From positions 186,001 through 250,000 of the forward strand of contig NZ_PRDB01000008.1 in the NCBI RefSeq assembly GCF_002925905.1: 64,000 nucleotides of DNA. Reading direction: 5' to 3'. Under the pieces are notes generated by a model that was given only the letters and a program-made list of their open reading frames with translations, ran no database searches and was not told the DNA's origin. Below are positions 36,880 through 45,860 of this stretch, one piece after another. This DNA comes from Klebsiella michiganensis. Its GTDB lineage: Bacteria > Pseudomonadota > Gammaproteobacteria > Enterobacterales > Enterobacteriaceae. A program made the position numbers and the translations under genes. Numbering within the stretch: position 1 is the stretch's first letter; each line of letters begins with the position of its first letter.

Positions 36880-37527
36880 TCACGATGATAGCGACAAATA
36901 AGGATGAACGGCGGAAACAATAAGACCGACGGCAAAACACACAAACACGATGCCACCGGTTTTATTCAGCTTAACGAAGGCATTCCCGGACGACATTTTC
37001 GTTTTTACGCTGTGTGCGAAAAGGCCGTAGAGTGAATGAATGACAACCACCAGAATACAGAAGGTTATCGACAGCACGCTGAACTGCGGAATAAAGGGCT
37101 GCTGCGGATGAATAAACTGGGGAAACAGCGCCATAAAAAACACAATGGGTTTGGGGTTAAACAACGACACCAGTACTCCCTGACGAAACCGCTGGCTGGC
37201 GGAAGGCATCGTTGAATCGGCAGAAGAGAGAGGTTGATTCAGCGCGCGGGGCACCGAGCGAAAGAGCTTTACGCCCAGATAGATCAGATAGGCCGCCCCA
37301 ACCCCCTTGACTATCAACAGCGTCAGCTGAGAGGTGGTAATCATCACGCCAACGCTGCTGGCAGCAATAATCGATATGACGCCCATCCCCACCGCCACGC
37401 CGATAATCCCCGCCATTGCATTACGCAGATTATAATTCAGGGTGTTGGTCAGCGTCAGAAGCACTCCTGGCCCGGGGCTGGCAATGGTCAGGCTGGCAAT
37501 CAGTATATAAAGGTAGAGCTGCTGCAT
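36880..37527 (-). CDS. LysE/RhtB-family amino acid exporter
   Basis: A 215-residue inner-membrane exporter with about six helices and the LysE/RhtB N-terminal motif IASLTIASPGPGVLLTLTNTL. The GVLVSLFNPKPIVFFMALFPQFI segment is the second conserved block. Family members export homoserine, threonine, lysine or other amino compounds. Convergent with the MocR gene, 31 bases apart. Upstream (37528-37802) is an AT-rich gap with a possible promoter but no gene seen. Confidence 0.85.
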   Translation of the reverse strand: MQQLYLYILIASLTIASPGPGVLLTLTNTLNYNLRNAMAGIIGVAVGMGVISIIAASSVGVMITTSQLTLLIVKGVGAAYLIYLGVKLFRSVPRALNQPLSSADSTMPSASQRFRQGVLVSLFNPKPIVFFMALFPQFIHPQQPFIPQFSVLSITFCILVVVIHSLYGLFAHSVKTKMSSGNAFVKLNKTGGIVFVCFAVGLIVSAVHPYLSLSS

Positions 37528-37802
37528 TGAAAAAGGATCCTGTACAGAACAGGGCGCGGCTCCGCCCCTGAAATGATTAACAACGTCGTATCTTCAGGAC
37601 GTGCGCTCGCTCAGCGTCAACAGCACAACCGTACTTGATGTGTTTTGTACACTACCGTAACAATTTTATATTGTCATCAAATTTAAAATTAACCCTATAA
37701 ATCATAATAATAAAAAACAAACATTTATTTTAAGACTATTAACCCGCTATTTACCCCATAAAACGTTACTAATAAGTCACCCTATCGCTCGCCGCCGAAA
37801 CG

Positions 37803-38330
37803 CTAGCGATATTGCTCATACTCCACGGCTTCGCGAACCTGGACTAGCGCCGCGCGCAGGCTATCGAAGGGAACGGAGCCGAGGGCGATGCGGATCGCCT
37901 GCGGAACGTTCGCTGTAACGCAAAAAGGCTCGGCGGTCGACACGGAAATATGGCGCTCCATCAGCGTTTTCGCCAGCCGATCGGCCCGACTCTCCTCGCC
38001 CAGAGGCAGCCAGACAAAATACGAATCCGGATGGCTGACGAAGGGAAGCGCGCCGAGAACCTCACGGGCAACCCCCTGCCGCCGCCGCGCATCCTGGCGT
38101 TTCTGCGCTTCAAAACGCGCCACCGTGCCGTCTTCAATCCAGGCGCAGATCAGCGAACTCACCAGCGAAGGGGTGTTCCACGTGGTGGCCCGTATAGCGC
38201 GCTCAATCTCCGGCCGATAGCGGGACGGGCAGACAACCGTCCCCACGCGCAGTCCGGTGGCGACGTTTTTCGAAAAACCGGTGATATAAACCGTGCTTTC
38301 CGGCGCATAGCTGGCCACCGGCGGCGGCGG
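37803..38330 (-). pseudogene. C-terminal remnant of a second MocR-type regulator
   Basis: About 170 codons of the C-terminal half of a PLP-fold MocR regulator, including the PLP lysine in GFSKNVATGLRVG. The DNA-binding domain and first half of the PLP domain are missing. Homology begins abruptly at PPPPVASYAPEST (about 38325), exactly where an oppositely oriented transporter remnant begins. I infer one deletion that removed the 5' halves of a divergent regulator/transporter pair plus their shared promoter. It cannot be expressed as a normal protein. Confidence 0.8.
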
Positions 38331-38667
38331 ATGGCAGGTGATTAGCTGGGCGCTGATTATGGCGCTGCCTTTTATGCTGGTGGCCTCGTGGATGACCCGG
38401 CCAGCGTCATGGGGCGCTATATCGCCTTCCGCCTGGATCGCGCTCGGCTATGTGTCGCTCTTTAGCATGCTTATCGGCTTTATTTTCTGGTACAAAGGGC
38501 TCGCCGCTGGCGGTATCGCCGCCGTCGGCCAGCTCCAGCTATTACAGCCGTTCTTCGGGCTTGGCCTGGCGGCGGCGCTTTTGCATGAAACCGTCAGCCC
38601 ATTGATGCTGGCCGTGACGCTGGGCGTGATTCTGTGCGTTATCGGTTCGCGCAAATTTGGCAGCTAG
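38311..38667 (+). pseudogene. C-terminal remnant of an EamA/DMT-family transporter
   Basis: About 110 codons covering the last three or four membrane helices of an EamA (drug/metabolite transporter) protein, from WQVISWALIMALPFM to GVILCVIGSRKFGS. The 5' half is missing at the junction with the divergent MocR remnant. Its last 22 or so codons are duplicated 190 bases downstream (38793-38860). MocR-EamA divergent pairs are common, which supports the deletion interpretation. Confidence 0.8.
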
Positions 38668-38950
38668 CTTGTATTGCCCTTGTAGCCCGGAAATCCCGGG
38701 TCGCGGCGTAAACGCCTTACCCGGGCTACCGCCCCGCAGACGGCTGGAAACCCGTAGCCCCGGTAAGCGCAGCGCGACCGGGGAGAACGGCCTGATGCTG
38801 ACCGTAACCCTGGGCGTGATTCTGTGCGTTATCGGTTCGCGCAAATTTGGCCGCTAGCCTGTATTGCCCTTGTAGCCCGGAAATCCCGGGTCGCGGCGTA
38901 AACGCCTTACCCGGGCTACCGCCCCGCAGACGGCTGGAAACCCGTAGCCC
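38603..38950 (+). repeat. 190-bp tandem duplication including the EamA gene end and REP-like units
   Basis: Unit 1 (38603-38792) carries the last codons of the EamA remnant, an R2 palindrome and an R3 unit. Unit 2 (38793-38950) repeats the same sequence at an offset of exactly 190 bases with few substitutions, losing the R3 part where the 397-bp element copy B begins. The 817-base gap 38668-39484 is entirely this duplication, copy B and further palindromes. Confidence 0.85.
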
Positions 38951-38952
38951 TT

Positions 38953-39349
38953 GTAGCCCGGACAGGCGCGTAAGCGCCGCCTCCGGGAGAGTTTCATACA
39001 GCAGCGGGGATATCTCTGAAACAACGTGTTATGCAGCGATGCCCTGGCCCCCGCTGAAATCGGCGAACCGGAGGACCGAAGACAAGGTCTGGCCGCCAGG
39101 GATGGCGGCCAGAGGCGAATCGAGACAGTGATGTCGAGTTGAGCCGACCGCAGGCTGAGGTCCGGGAGGTGAGCGCAGTGCGCAGCACCGATTTCTTTGC
39201 GGGACCGCAGGGATTGTAAAGGGGGAGACGGTTTTCTCCCCCTTTACCCGTTCACGTACCACGGTGAGACATTTTCTGCGAAATAGCGGTGAACGGAACC
39301 CCTACCACACCTTCCCGGAGGCGGCGCTTGACGCGCCTGTCCGGGCTAC
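38953..39349 (+). repeat. 397-bp TIR-bounded element, copy B
   Basis: The cleanest copy: left R1 palindrome 38953-38988, core 38991-39303 (313 bp), right inverted R1 palindrome 39313-39349. The terminal units are inverted repeats of each other apart from one or two bases. The conserved internal stem TAAAGGGGGAGA/TCTCCCCCTTTA is at 39217-39246. It has exactly the same total length as copy A. Confidence 0.88.
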
Positions 39350-39384
39350 CCAATCTGCCACCCTCCAACACCGAGCCCGAAAAT

Positions 39385-39478
39385 CCCGGGTCGCGGCGTA
39401 AACGCCTTACCCGGGCTACTGCCCCGCAGGCGGCTGGAAACCCGTAGCCCCGGTAAGCGCAGCGCGACCGGGGAGAGC
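39385..39478. repeat. REP-like R2 and R3 palindromes upstream of the carbamoylase stop
   Basis: R2 (TCCCGGGTCGCGGCGTAAACGC..., 39385-39419) and R3 (CCCGTAGCCCCGGTAAGCGC..., about 39441-39475). They sit just downstream of the leftward amidase operon and may act as its 3' end structure. Confidence 0.75.
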
Positions 39479-39484
39479 GGCCGT

Positions 39485-40753
39485 TTATACCACCCGCGCG
39501 TACTGCAGCATCACCTGCAGCAGCACGTTCGCGCCGGCCTCAACGTGCTCCGGCGACGCATACTCAATTTCGTTGTGGCTGATCCCGTCCCTGCAGGGGA
39601 TAAAAATCATCCCGGTTGGCGCCAGGTAGCTCATATACACCGCGTCGTGCCCGGCGCCGGAGACAATCTCCCGCGCCGGATAGCCCAGCCGCTGCGCGGC
39701 GTCGGCGATCGCCGCCTGGCAATCCGGGTGGAACGGCGCCGCTGGATAGTGGCTCACCTCTTTCAGCGCCACCTTCAGGCCGCTCTCCCGCTCAACCCCG
39801 GCGATAAACGCCCGCAGCTGGCGGTCCATCTCATCCACCAGCGCATCGCTGAGATTACGCATATCAATCGAAAAAGTGACCTCTCCCGGCACCACGTTGC
39901 GGCTGTTCGGATAGACCTGCACCCTCCCTACCGTACCGCGCCCTTCCTCGCTGCGCCCGGCGATCGCCACGACCTCCTGCATAATGCGGGTCGCCACCTG
40001 CAGCGCATCCTGACGCAGGCGCATCGGCGTCGGTCCGGCGTGGGACTCCTGGCCAGTCACCACGCAGTCATACCAGCGGATCCCCAGCACGCCCTGCACG
40101 ATACCGATAATTTTCGCTTCATCTTCCAGAATCGGCCCCTGTTCAATATGCGCTTCAAAGTAGGCGCCAATCGGATGATCGCCCGGCGTCTGGCTGCCGA
40201 TATAGCCGATGCGCGCCAGCTCCTCGCCCACGGTTTTACCGTCCGCATCCTGCGCGGCATAGACAGTTTCCAGCGGGAATACCCCGGCAAACACCCCGGA
40301 GCCCATCATCACCGGCACAAAGCGCGAGCCCTCTTCGTTGGTCCAGAACACCACTTCAATTGGCGCTTCGGTTTCGATATGCCGATCGTTCAGGGTGCGC
40401 ACCACCTCCAGCGCCGCCAGCACGCCGTAGTTGCCATCAAATTTGCCGCCGGTGGGCTGGGTATCAATATGGCTGCCGGAGACAATCGGCGGCAGCGCCG
40501 GATTACGCCCTTCCCGGCGCATAAAGACGTTGCCGATTTTATCGACGGTGACGCGCATCCCCGCCGCCTGCGCCCAGCTAATCACCAAATCCCGCCCCTG
40601 GCGATCGAGATCGGTGAGCGTCAGACGACAGCAGCCGCCCTTCGGCGTGGCGCCGATTTCCGCCAGCGCCATCAGCGACTCCCACAGACGCTCGCCGTTA
40701 ACCCGGCAGTCGGTGGTTTCGGTCATCGGGGTAAAAAGGACATCACTGCTCAT
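39485..40753 (-). CDS. Zn-dependent N-carbamoyl-L-amino acid hydrolase/allantoate amidohydrolase-type amidase
   Basis: A 422-residue M20-family amidase of the hydantoinase/carbamoylase group. Metal-binding landmarks are H95 and D97 in GSHIDTQ, D106 in GGKFDGNYG, the Glu pair in TNEEGSRF (about 139-145), and His in YFEAHIEQGP and in GISHNE near the C-terminus. These enzymes release ammonia and CO2, or an amino acid, from N-carbamoyl or ureido compounds. It is the last gene of a seven-gene operon with a Dpp-type importer and a second amidase. The substrate is not determinable from sequence. Confidence 0.85.
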   Translation of the reverse strand: MSSDVLFTPMTETTDCRVNGERLWESLMALAEIGATPKGGCCRLTLTDLDRQGRDLVISWAQAAGMRVTVDKIGNVFMRREGRNPALPPIVSGSHIDTQPTGGKFDGNYGVLAALEVVRTLNDRHIETEAPIEVVFWTNEEGSRFVPVMMGSGVFAGVFPLETVYAAQDADGKTVGEELARIGYIGSQTPGDHPIGAYFEAHIEQGPILEDEAKIIGIVQGVLGIRWYDCVVTGQESHAGPTPMRLRQDALQVATRIMQEVVAIAGRSEEGRGTVGRVQVYPNSRNVVPGEVTFSIDMRNLSDALVDEMDRQLRAFIAGVERESGLKVALKEVSHYPAAPFHPDCQAAIADAAQRLGYPAREIVSGAGHDAVYMSYLAPTGMIFIPCRDGISHNEIEYASPEHVEAGANVLLQVMLQYARVV

Positions 40754-41927
40754 TTCGGTCTCCTTGCATAAACGCGGCGGCCAGCTCGACCAGCAGACGA
40801 TCGCTGCCGCGCGGGCCTAAAAATGACATCCCCAGCGGCAGACCGCCCGTCTGGGCGACCGGCAGCGTCACCTGCGGACGTTGGGTCATCACGGAAATTA
40901 ACAGCAGGTCGTGAGACAGGCGCCGGACCGCTTCTATCTCTTCGGCCTGCGCCGTCAGCAGCGGCGCGCCATCGGGAACGGTCGGCATCACCAGGACCGC
41001 ATCGCCCAGCTGCGCGTCCCACCAGGCGGTAAAACGCTCGCGCAGCTGGCAGGCGGCGTCAAACTGCGCGCGGGTGACCGCTTTGCCCCAGAAAAAGCGC
41101 TCGCGGACGTCCGGGCCTAGCTGCAGACCATAGCGCTCAATGGTTTCGCCCTGCGCCTGCCACGCTTCGTAGCCCTGAATCTGGCGGAAGGCGAGATAAA
41201 TATCGTCCGCGTCGGGCAGCGGCGCATCGAGCGGCGCTAACGGGCCGAAAAAGCGCGCCAGCCGTTGGCGGACCGGCAGCAGCGCCTGCTGGCTGCGCAG
41301 CGGCAGGCGGGAAAACAGCCCATCGTGGCAGGCCAGCCGCACGCCGTCGAGATCCGCGCGTTCAGCGTCGAACAGACAGGCGGCGACGGCGGAAAAGACC
41401 TCCGGCGAGCGGGCAAAGAAGCCGCAGGTGTCCATAGTGGCGCACAGCGGCTGGCAGCCGTCGAGGGAGAGACGGCCGTGGGTTGGACGCAGGCCAAACA
41501 GTCCGCAGTAGCTCGCCGGCGTGCGTACCGAGCCGCCGGTATCGCTGCCGAGGGCAAAGTCGCACGCCGCGTTCGATACCGCCGACGCCGAGCCGGACGA
41601 CGATCCGCCGGGTATATGATTCGGCGCGGCGCCGTTGCGCGGGGTACCGTAATGCACGTTGTGCCCGCTCATCGAATACGCCAGCTCGCTGGTATGGGTT
41701 TTGCCGATAAAGCGCGCGCCGTTATCTAACAGCTTTTGCACCACCGGCGCGGTGCGGTTTTTAATCCCGGACAGCGCCAGCAGGTGCGGATTACCCCCGC
41801 CGGTTGGGTAGCCCGCCACGTCGAACAGATCTTTGACCGCAAAGGTTAAGCCGCTCAGCGGCCCGCTGAGCGCATGCGCCACCGGATGCGGCGGATAGGG
41901 CATAAAGGCGCGAATGTCGTCCTGCAT
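40743..41927 (-). CDS. Amidase-signature hydrolase
   Basis: A 394-residue amidase-signature enzyme with the full Ser-cisSer-Lys triad: Lys32 (FAVKDLFD), cis-Ser109 (PGGSSSGSAS) and nucleophile Ser133 (SDTGGSVR). It hydrolyses a C-N amide bond in the cytoplasm. It overlaps the carbamoylase gene by 11 bases, so the two are made together, and is 18 bases from the upstream ATPase gene. It is shorter than GatA (about 485) and nearer the size of AtzE/indoleacetamide-type amidases. It probably acts on an imported amide. Confidence 0.87.
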   Translation of the reverse strand: MQDDIRAFMPYPPHPVAHALSGPLSGLTFAVKDLFDVAGYPTGGGNPHLLALSGIKNRTAPVVQKLLDNGARFIGKTHTSELAYSMSGHNVHYGTPRNGAAPNHIPGGSSSGSASAVSNAACDFALGSDTGGSVRTPASYCGLFGLRPTHGRLSLDGCQPLCATMDTCGFFARSPEVFSAVAACLFDAERADLDGVRLACHDGLFSRLPLRSQQALLPVRQRLARFFGPLAPLDAPLPDADDIYLAFRQIQGYEAWQAQGETIERYGLQLGPDVRERFFWGKAVTRAQFDAACQLRERFTAWWDAQLGDAVLVMPTVPDGAPLLTAQAEEIEAVRRLSHDLLLISVMTQRPQVTLPVAQTGGLPLGMSFLGPRGSDRLLVELAAAFMQGDRNEQ

Positions 41928-41945
41928 GATGGTTTCCTCCTGGCC

Positions 41946-42956
41946 TCAGGCGTAAAGCGCCTGGTTTTCAACGGACGGGCTCAGCTCACGCCAGCGATGG
42001 CAACTTACCACGTGACGCGGCCCGGCCGGTTCGGTCGTCGGCTGGCTTTGCGCGCAGGCGGGGCGCGCGTGCGGACAGCGCTCGGCAAACGCGCAGCCCG
42101 GCGGAAGGCGCGAGAGATCCGGCGGCGAGCCGGGAATACAGTGCAGCGCATCGCCCTTTTTCAACCCCTCTTTCGGCCGGCTGCCAAGCAGCACCTGGGT
42201 ATAGGGATGGCGCGGACGATACAGAATCTCCTCGATCGATGCCTCCTCCACGATGCGCCCGGCGTACATCACCGCCACCCGGTCGGCGATCTCCACCGCC
42301 GCGCCGATATCGTGGGTCACAAATATAATCGACAGATCGCGCTGCTTTTGCTGCTCGCGCAGCAGAATCAGGATCTGGATTTGCACCGTGGCATCGAGGG
42401 CGGTGGTCGGCTCATCCGCCAGCAGCAGCTGCGGGTTGCAGGAGAGCGCGAGGGCAATCATTGCCCGCTGGCGCATCCCGCCGGACATCTCGTGCGGGTA
42501 AGCATCCAGCCGCCGCTCGGGGCTCGGAATGCGCACCTGACGCAGCGCCTCCAGCGCCCTTTCCCGCGCCGCCTGCCGCGACAGGCCTTCATGGCGACGC
42601 AGCCCCTCGACAATCTGCTGCCCCACGGTATAGACCGGGTCGAAGGCCAGCAGCGGCTCCTGGAAAATCATCGCGCAGCGCGCGCCGCGGTAGCGCCGCA
42701 GCTGCCCGGCGCTCATATTCAACACATCCTCTTCCCCGACCTCCAGGGTACCGGAAAGCACGCTGCTTTTCGGCGGGTGCAGCCGCATCAGGGCGCGCAG
42801 GGTGACGCTTTTCCCGGAGCCAGACTCGCCGATCAGCGCCATCACCTCGCCTTTTTGCACATCAAAGGAGACGCCGTTGACCGCGTTGACCGTCTGACCG
42901 TCGCGGCGAAACTCAACCCGCAGGTCGCGGATATGGACGTAGGCTTCATGCGACAT
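41946..42956 (-). CDS. Dpp-type ABC importer ATPase D
   Basis: A 336-residue full-length DppD/OppD-type ATPase with Walker A GESGSGKSV, signature MSGGMRQRAMIALAL and Walker B LLLADEPTTALDATVQ. The C-terminal oligopeptide extension has the Cys-containing motif CAFAERCPHARPAC. Overlaps the F-type ATPase by 11 bases. The full-length extension contrasts with the short ATPases of the importer at 27550-29077. Confidence 0.9.
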   Translation of the reverse strand: MSHEAYVHIRDLRVEFRRDGQTVNAVNGVSFDVQKGEVMALIGESGSGKSVTLRALMRLHPPKSSVLSGTLEVGEEDVLNMSAGQLRRYRGARCAMIFQEPLLAFDPVYTVGQQIVEGLRRHEGLSRQAARERALEALRQVRIPSPERRLDAYPHEMSGGMRQRAMIALALSCNPQLLLADEPTTALDATVQIQILILLREQQKQRDLSIIFVTHDIGAAVEIADRVAVMYAGRIVEEASIEEILYRPRHPYTQVLLGSRPKEGLKKGDALHCIPGSPPDLSRLPPGCAFAERCPHARPACAQSQPTTEPAGPRHVVSCHRWRELSPSVENQALYA

Positions 42957-43989
42957 GGCTGACCTCCTGAATGGCGATATTTTGATGCCAGGGCGACGCG
43001 GGCTGCGCCATCAGGCAGGCGCTCTGGTGCCCCTCGCCGACGCTTTCGAGCGTCGGTTTCACCTCGGCGCACACCGCTCTGGCGTGCGGGCAGCGGGTAT
43101 GAAAGCGGCAGCCGGAGGGCGGAGAAATCGGGCTGGGCGGATCGCCGCTCAGCGGCGAAGTTAAGGTGCGATTGTGCGGGTCCATCGACGGCATCGAGCT
43201 TAATAGCGCCCGGGTATAGGGGTGGGCCGAGGCGGTAAACAGCTGCTCCGCCGGGCCAATCTCCACCACCTCGCCGAGATACATCACCAGAATGCGGTCC
43301 GACAGCCAGCGCACCACGTGCAGATCGTGGCTGATAAACACATAGGTCAGCGCCAGCGTCCGCTTCAGCTCCTGCAGCAGCTGCAGCACCTGAGCTTCCA
43401 CCGACTTATCCAGCGCCGAGACGGCCTCGTCGAGGATCACTAGCCGGGGCTTCATCGCCAGCGCGCGGGCAATATTCACCCGCTGGCGCTGGCCGCCGGA
43501 AAGCGCGTGCGGATAACGATGGGCAAAACGTTCCGGCTCAAGGCCGACGTGCGCCAGCAGATAGCGGGCGTACTCGCTGGCCTCTTTGGCGCTGACGCCG
43601 TGTACCCGCTGGCCGAACGCAATGCTCTCTTCCATAGTCATGCGCGGGTTGAGCGAGGCGTAGCTATCCTGGAAAACCATCTGCACCTGGCGGCGATACG
43701 CTTTCATCGGCAGGCGCGATGAACCCACCTCCAGACCATCGAAGATCAGCTCCCCGCTGTCCTGCTTAAGCAGCTGCATCAGCAGCCGCGCGGTGGTGGA
43801 TTTACCGCAGCCCGACTCCCCCACCACGCCGAGGGTTTCGCCTTTGATCACCGAAAAACTGACGTCGTCCACCGCCTGCACCACTTCGCGCGCTTTGCTG
43901 CCGCCGGCGGGAAAATGTTTCAGCAGATTGTTGACCTTCAGCAGCGGCTGCGCCGGTCCGCCGAGGTCGATATTGATAAAGGGTTGCAT
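42946..43989 (-). CDS. Dpp-type ABC importer ATPase F
   Basis: A 347-residue DppF/OppF-type ATPase with Walker A GESGCGKST, Q-loop VFQDSYASLNPRMT, signature LSGGQRQRVNIARALA, Walker B LVILDEAVSALD and C-terminal CRFHTRCPHARAVC. The Walker B neighbour reads DEAVSALD rather than the common DEPVSALD; the catalytic Glu is retained. Starts three bases after the DppC-type permease stop. Confidence 0.9.
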   Translation of the reverse strand: MQPFINIDLGGPAQPLLKVNNLLKHFPAGGSKAREVVQAVDDVSFSVIKGETLGVVGESGCGKSTTARLLMQLLKQDSGELIFDGLEVGSSRLPMKAYRRQVQMVFQDSYASLNPRMTMEESIAFGQRVHGVSAKEASEYARYLLAHVGLEPERFAHRYPHALSGGQRQRVNIARALAMKPRLVILDEAVSALDKSVEAQVLQLLQELKRTLALTYVFISHDLHVVRWLSDRILVMYLGEVVEIGPAEQLFTASAHPYTRALLSSMPSMDPHNRTLTSPLSGDPPSPISPPSGCRFHTRCPHARAVCAEVKPTLESVGEGHQSACLMAQPASPWHQNIAIQEVSHVA

Positions 43990-43992
43990 CGC

Positions 43993-44886
43993 TTACTCCT
44001 TAATCGCCATTGCCGCACGCAGGCGGTCCGCGAGGATATTGAACGAAATGGAGGTGATAAAAATCATCAGGCCGGGCAGCGCCGCTACCCACGGCTGGGT
44101 ATAAATCGCCGTACGCAGGGTGTTCAGCATCAGCCCCCATTCCGGCTCCGGCGGGCGAACCCCGAGACCGAGAAAAGAGAGCCCGGAGGCGAGGATCATG
44201 CACACCGAAATCAGGCCGGTGGAGAAGACGAAAATCGGCCCCAGCACGTTGCCCAGCACCTGGACGCGAATAATGGTGAACGCGCTGGCCCCGGTGGCCC
44301 GGGCGGCGTCGATATAGTCCATATGCCGCACCTGCGCGGTGACGCTTTCGGCGATACGCGCCACCTGCGGCACGAACACCAGGGTCAGCGAGAGCAGCGC
44401 GTTACCGATGCCCGCCCCCAGCGCGCCGGAGAGCGCGATCGCCAGCAGCACCGAGGGAAAGGCGTAAAACACGTCCACGGTGCGCATAATCAGAGTGTTG
44501 GTTTTACCACCCGCATAGCCGGCGGTAATGCCGATCGCCCCGCCGATGAAAAAGGCGAACACCACCGGGACAATCCCCATAAACAGCGACAGCCGGGTGC
44601 CGAGAATCAGCCTTGATAGCATATCGCGCCCGAGCTCATCGGAGCCCAGCGGAAAGCCGTCGGCGCCAATCGGTTTGAGGCGTAAAAACATCGATGTTTG
44701 ATACGGATCTTTCACGATTAGCCAGGGACCGAACAGCGCCAGCGCCAGCAGGATGAGAATGATCGCGCCGACGAATACGCCGCCCGGGTCGCGCAGCAGG
44801 CGGCGAAACACGCCGCGCCAGTAGCCTTGTCTGGCAACCGTCGCGGCAGAGACGGTAATGCCTTTGGTCGTCACGGTATCCACCAT
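43993..44886 (-). CDS. Dpp-type ABC importer permease C
   Basis: A 297-residue DppC-like permease with the motif PLGSDELGRDMLSRLILGTR near residue 75-94 and the EAA loop MDYIDAARATGASAFTIIRVQVLGN. About six helices. Two bases from the permease B stop. The C-terminus ISFNILADRLRAAMAIKE is typical. Confidence 0.9.
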   Translation of the reverse strand: MVDTVTTKGITVSAATVARQGYWRGVFRRLLRDPGGVFVGAIILILLALALFGPWLIVKDPYQTSMFLRLKPIGADGFPLGSDELGRDMLSRLILGTRLSLFMGIVPVVFAFFIGGAIGITAGYAGGKTNTLIMRTVDVFYAFPSVLLAIALSGALGAGIGNALLSLTLVFVPQVARIAESVTAQVRHMDYIDAARATGASAFTIIRVQVLGNVLGPIFVFSTGLISVCMILASGLSFLGLGVRPPEPEWGLMLNTLRTAIYTQPWVAALPGLMIFITSISFNILADRLRAAMAIKE

Positions 44887-44888
44887 CG

Positions 44889-45842
44889 TCAGCTCCTCTT
44901 AATTCGCGGATCGAGACTGGTTTGCAGAATATCCACCAGCAGATTGAGCAGGACAAAGAACAGCGCCAGTACCCAGATGGTGCCCTGCAATAGCGGCAGA
45001 TCGCGCTGGAAGATAGCGGTGTTCAGCAGCAGACCGGTGCCGGGCCAGGAGAAGACGGTTTCCACCAGAATCGAGCCGCCCATCAGATAGCCGACCTGCA
45101 GCCCCATCACCGCCAGCGCGGTCGGGGCGGCGTTTTTCACCACGTGCAGAAAGATCCGCGACTCGTTGAGCCCCCGGGCGCGCAGGCCGACGATAAACTC
45201 CTGGCTGAGAATGTCCGCCACCTGCGAGCGAACGGTGCGGGCGATAATGCCGGTCGGGATCACCGACAGCGTGAAGGCCGGCAGCAGCATAAACTGCAGG
45301 TGTTCCCAGTTCCACTGCCAGCCCACCTCGCCGATTGGCCCGCCGCCGGTCGCCGGCAGCAGCGCGAATTTGACGCTAAAAACGATGACCAGCAGCATCC
45401 CCAGCCAGTAGTGCGGTACGCTGACGCCAAACACGGATAGCACCGAGGCCAGACGGTCAATAATGCTGTTACGAAAGTAGCCGGCGACAAAACCGAACAG
45501 GCTGCCCAGCGCAAACCCGATCGCCGTCGCCAGCAGCGCCAGACGCAGAGAGTAGGTGACCGCCGTCATCACTTCATCGATGACCGGGCGCCCGGTAGCG
45601 ACCGACATGCCCAGATCGCCGTGCAGCGCCCGCCATAGCCAGTGCACAAACTGCAGCGGCAGCGGTTTATCAAAGCCGTAGGCCTGCATTAAGGTCTGAC
45701 GCAGCGATTCCGAAGCGTCCGGCGGCATCACCGATACCAGCGGGTCGCCCGGCGCTATCTGCACCAGCATAAAACAGATCACCGCCACCCCGAGCATGGT
45801 GGGGACGGCCAGCAGGATGCGATATAGCAGCGTATTGATCAT
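44889..45842 (-). CDS. Dpp-type ABC importer permease B
   Basis: A 317-residue DppB-like permease with N-terminus RILLAVPTMLGVAVICFMLVQIAPGDP and EAA loop SQEFIVGLRARGLNESRIFLHVVKN. About six helices. It follows the binding-protein gene by 18 bases. Together with permease C it forms the membrane pore of the importer that feeds the two amidases. Confidence 0.9.
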   Translation of the reverse strand: MINTLLYRILLAVPTMLGVAVICFMLVQIAPGDPLVSVMPPDASESLRQTLMQAYGFDKPLPLQFVHWLWRALHGDLGMSVATGRPVIDEVMTAVTYSLRLALLATAIGFALGSLFGFVAGYFRNSIIDRLASVLSVFGVSVPHYWLGMLLVIVFSVKFALLPATGGGPIGEVGWQWNWEHLQFMLLPAFTLSVIPTGIIARTVRSQVADILSQEFIVGLRARGLNESRIFLHVVKNAAPTALAVMGLQVGYLMGGSILVETVFSWPGTGLLLNTAIFQRDLPLLQGTIWVLALFFVLLNLLVDILQTSLDPRIKRS

Positions 45843-45860
45843 CTCTTGCTCCCGTGTCGA

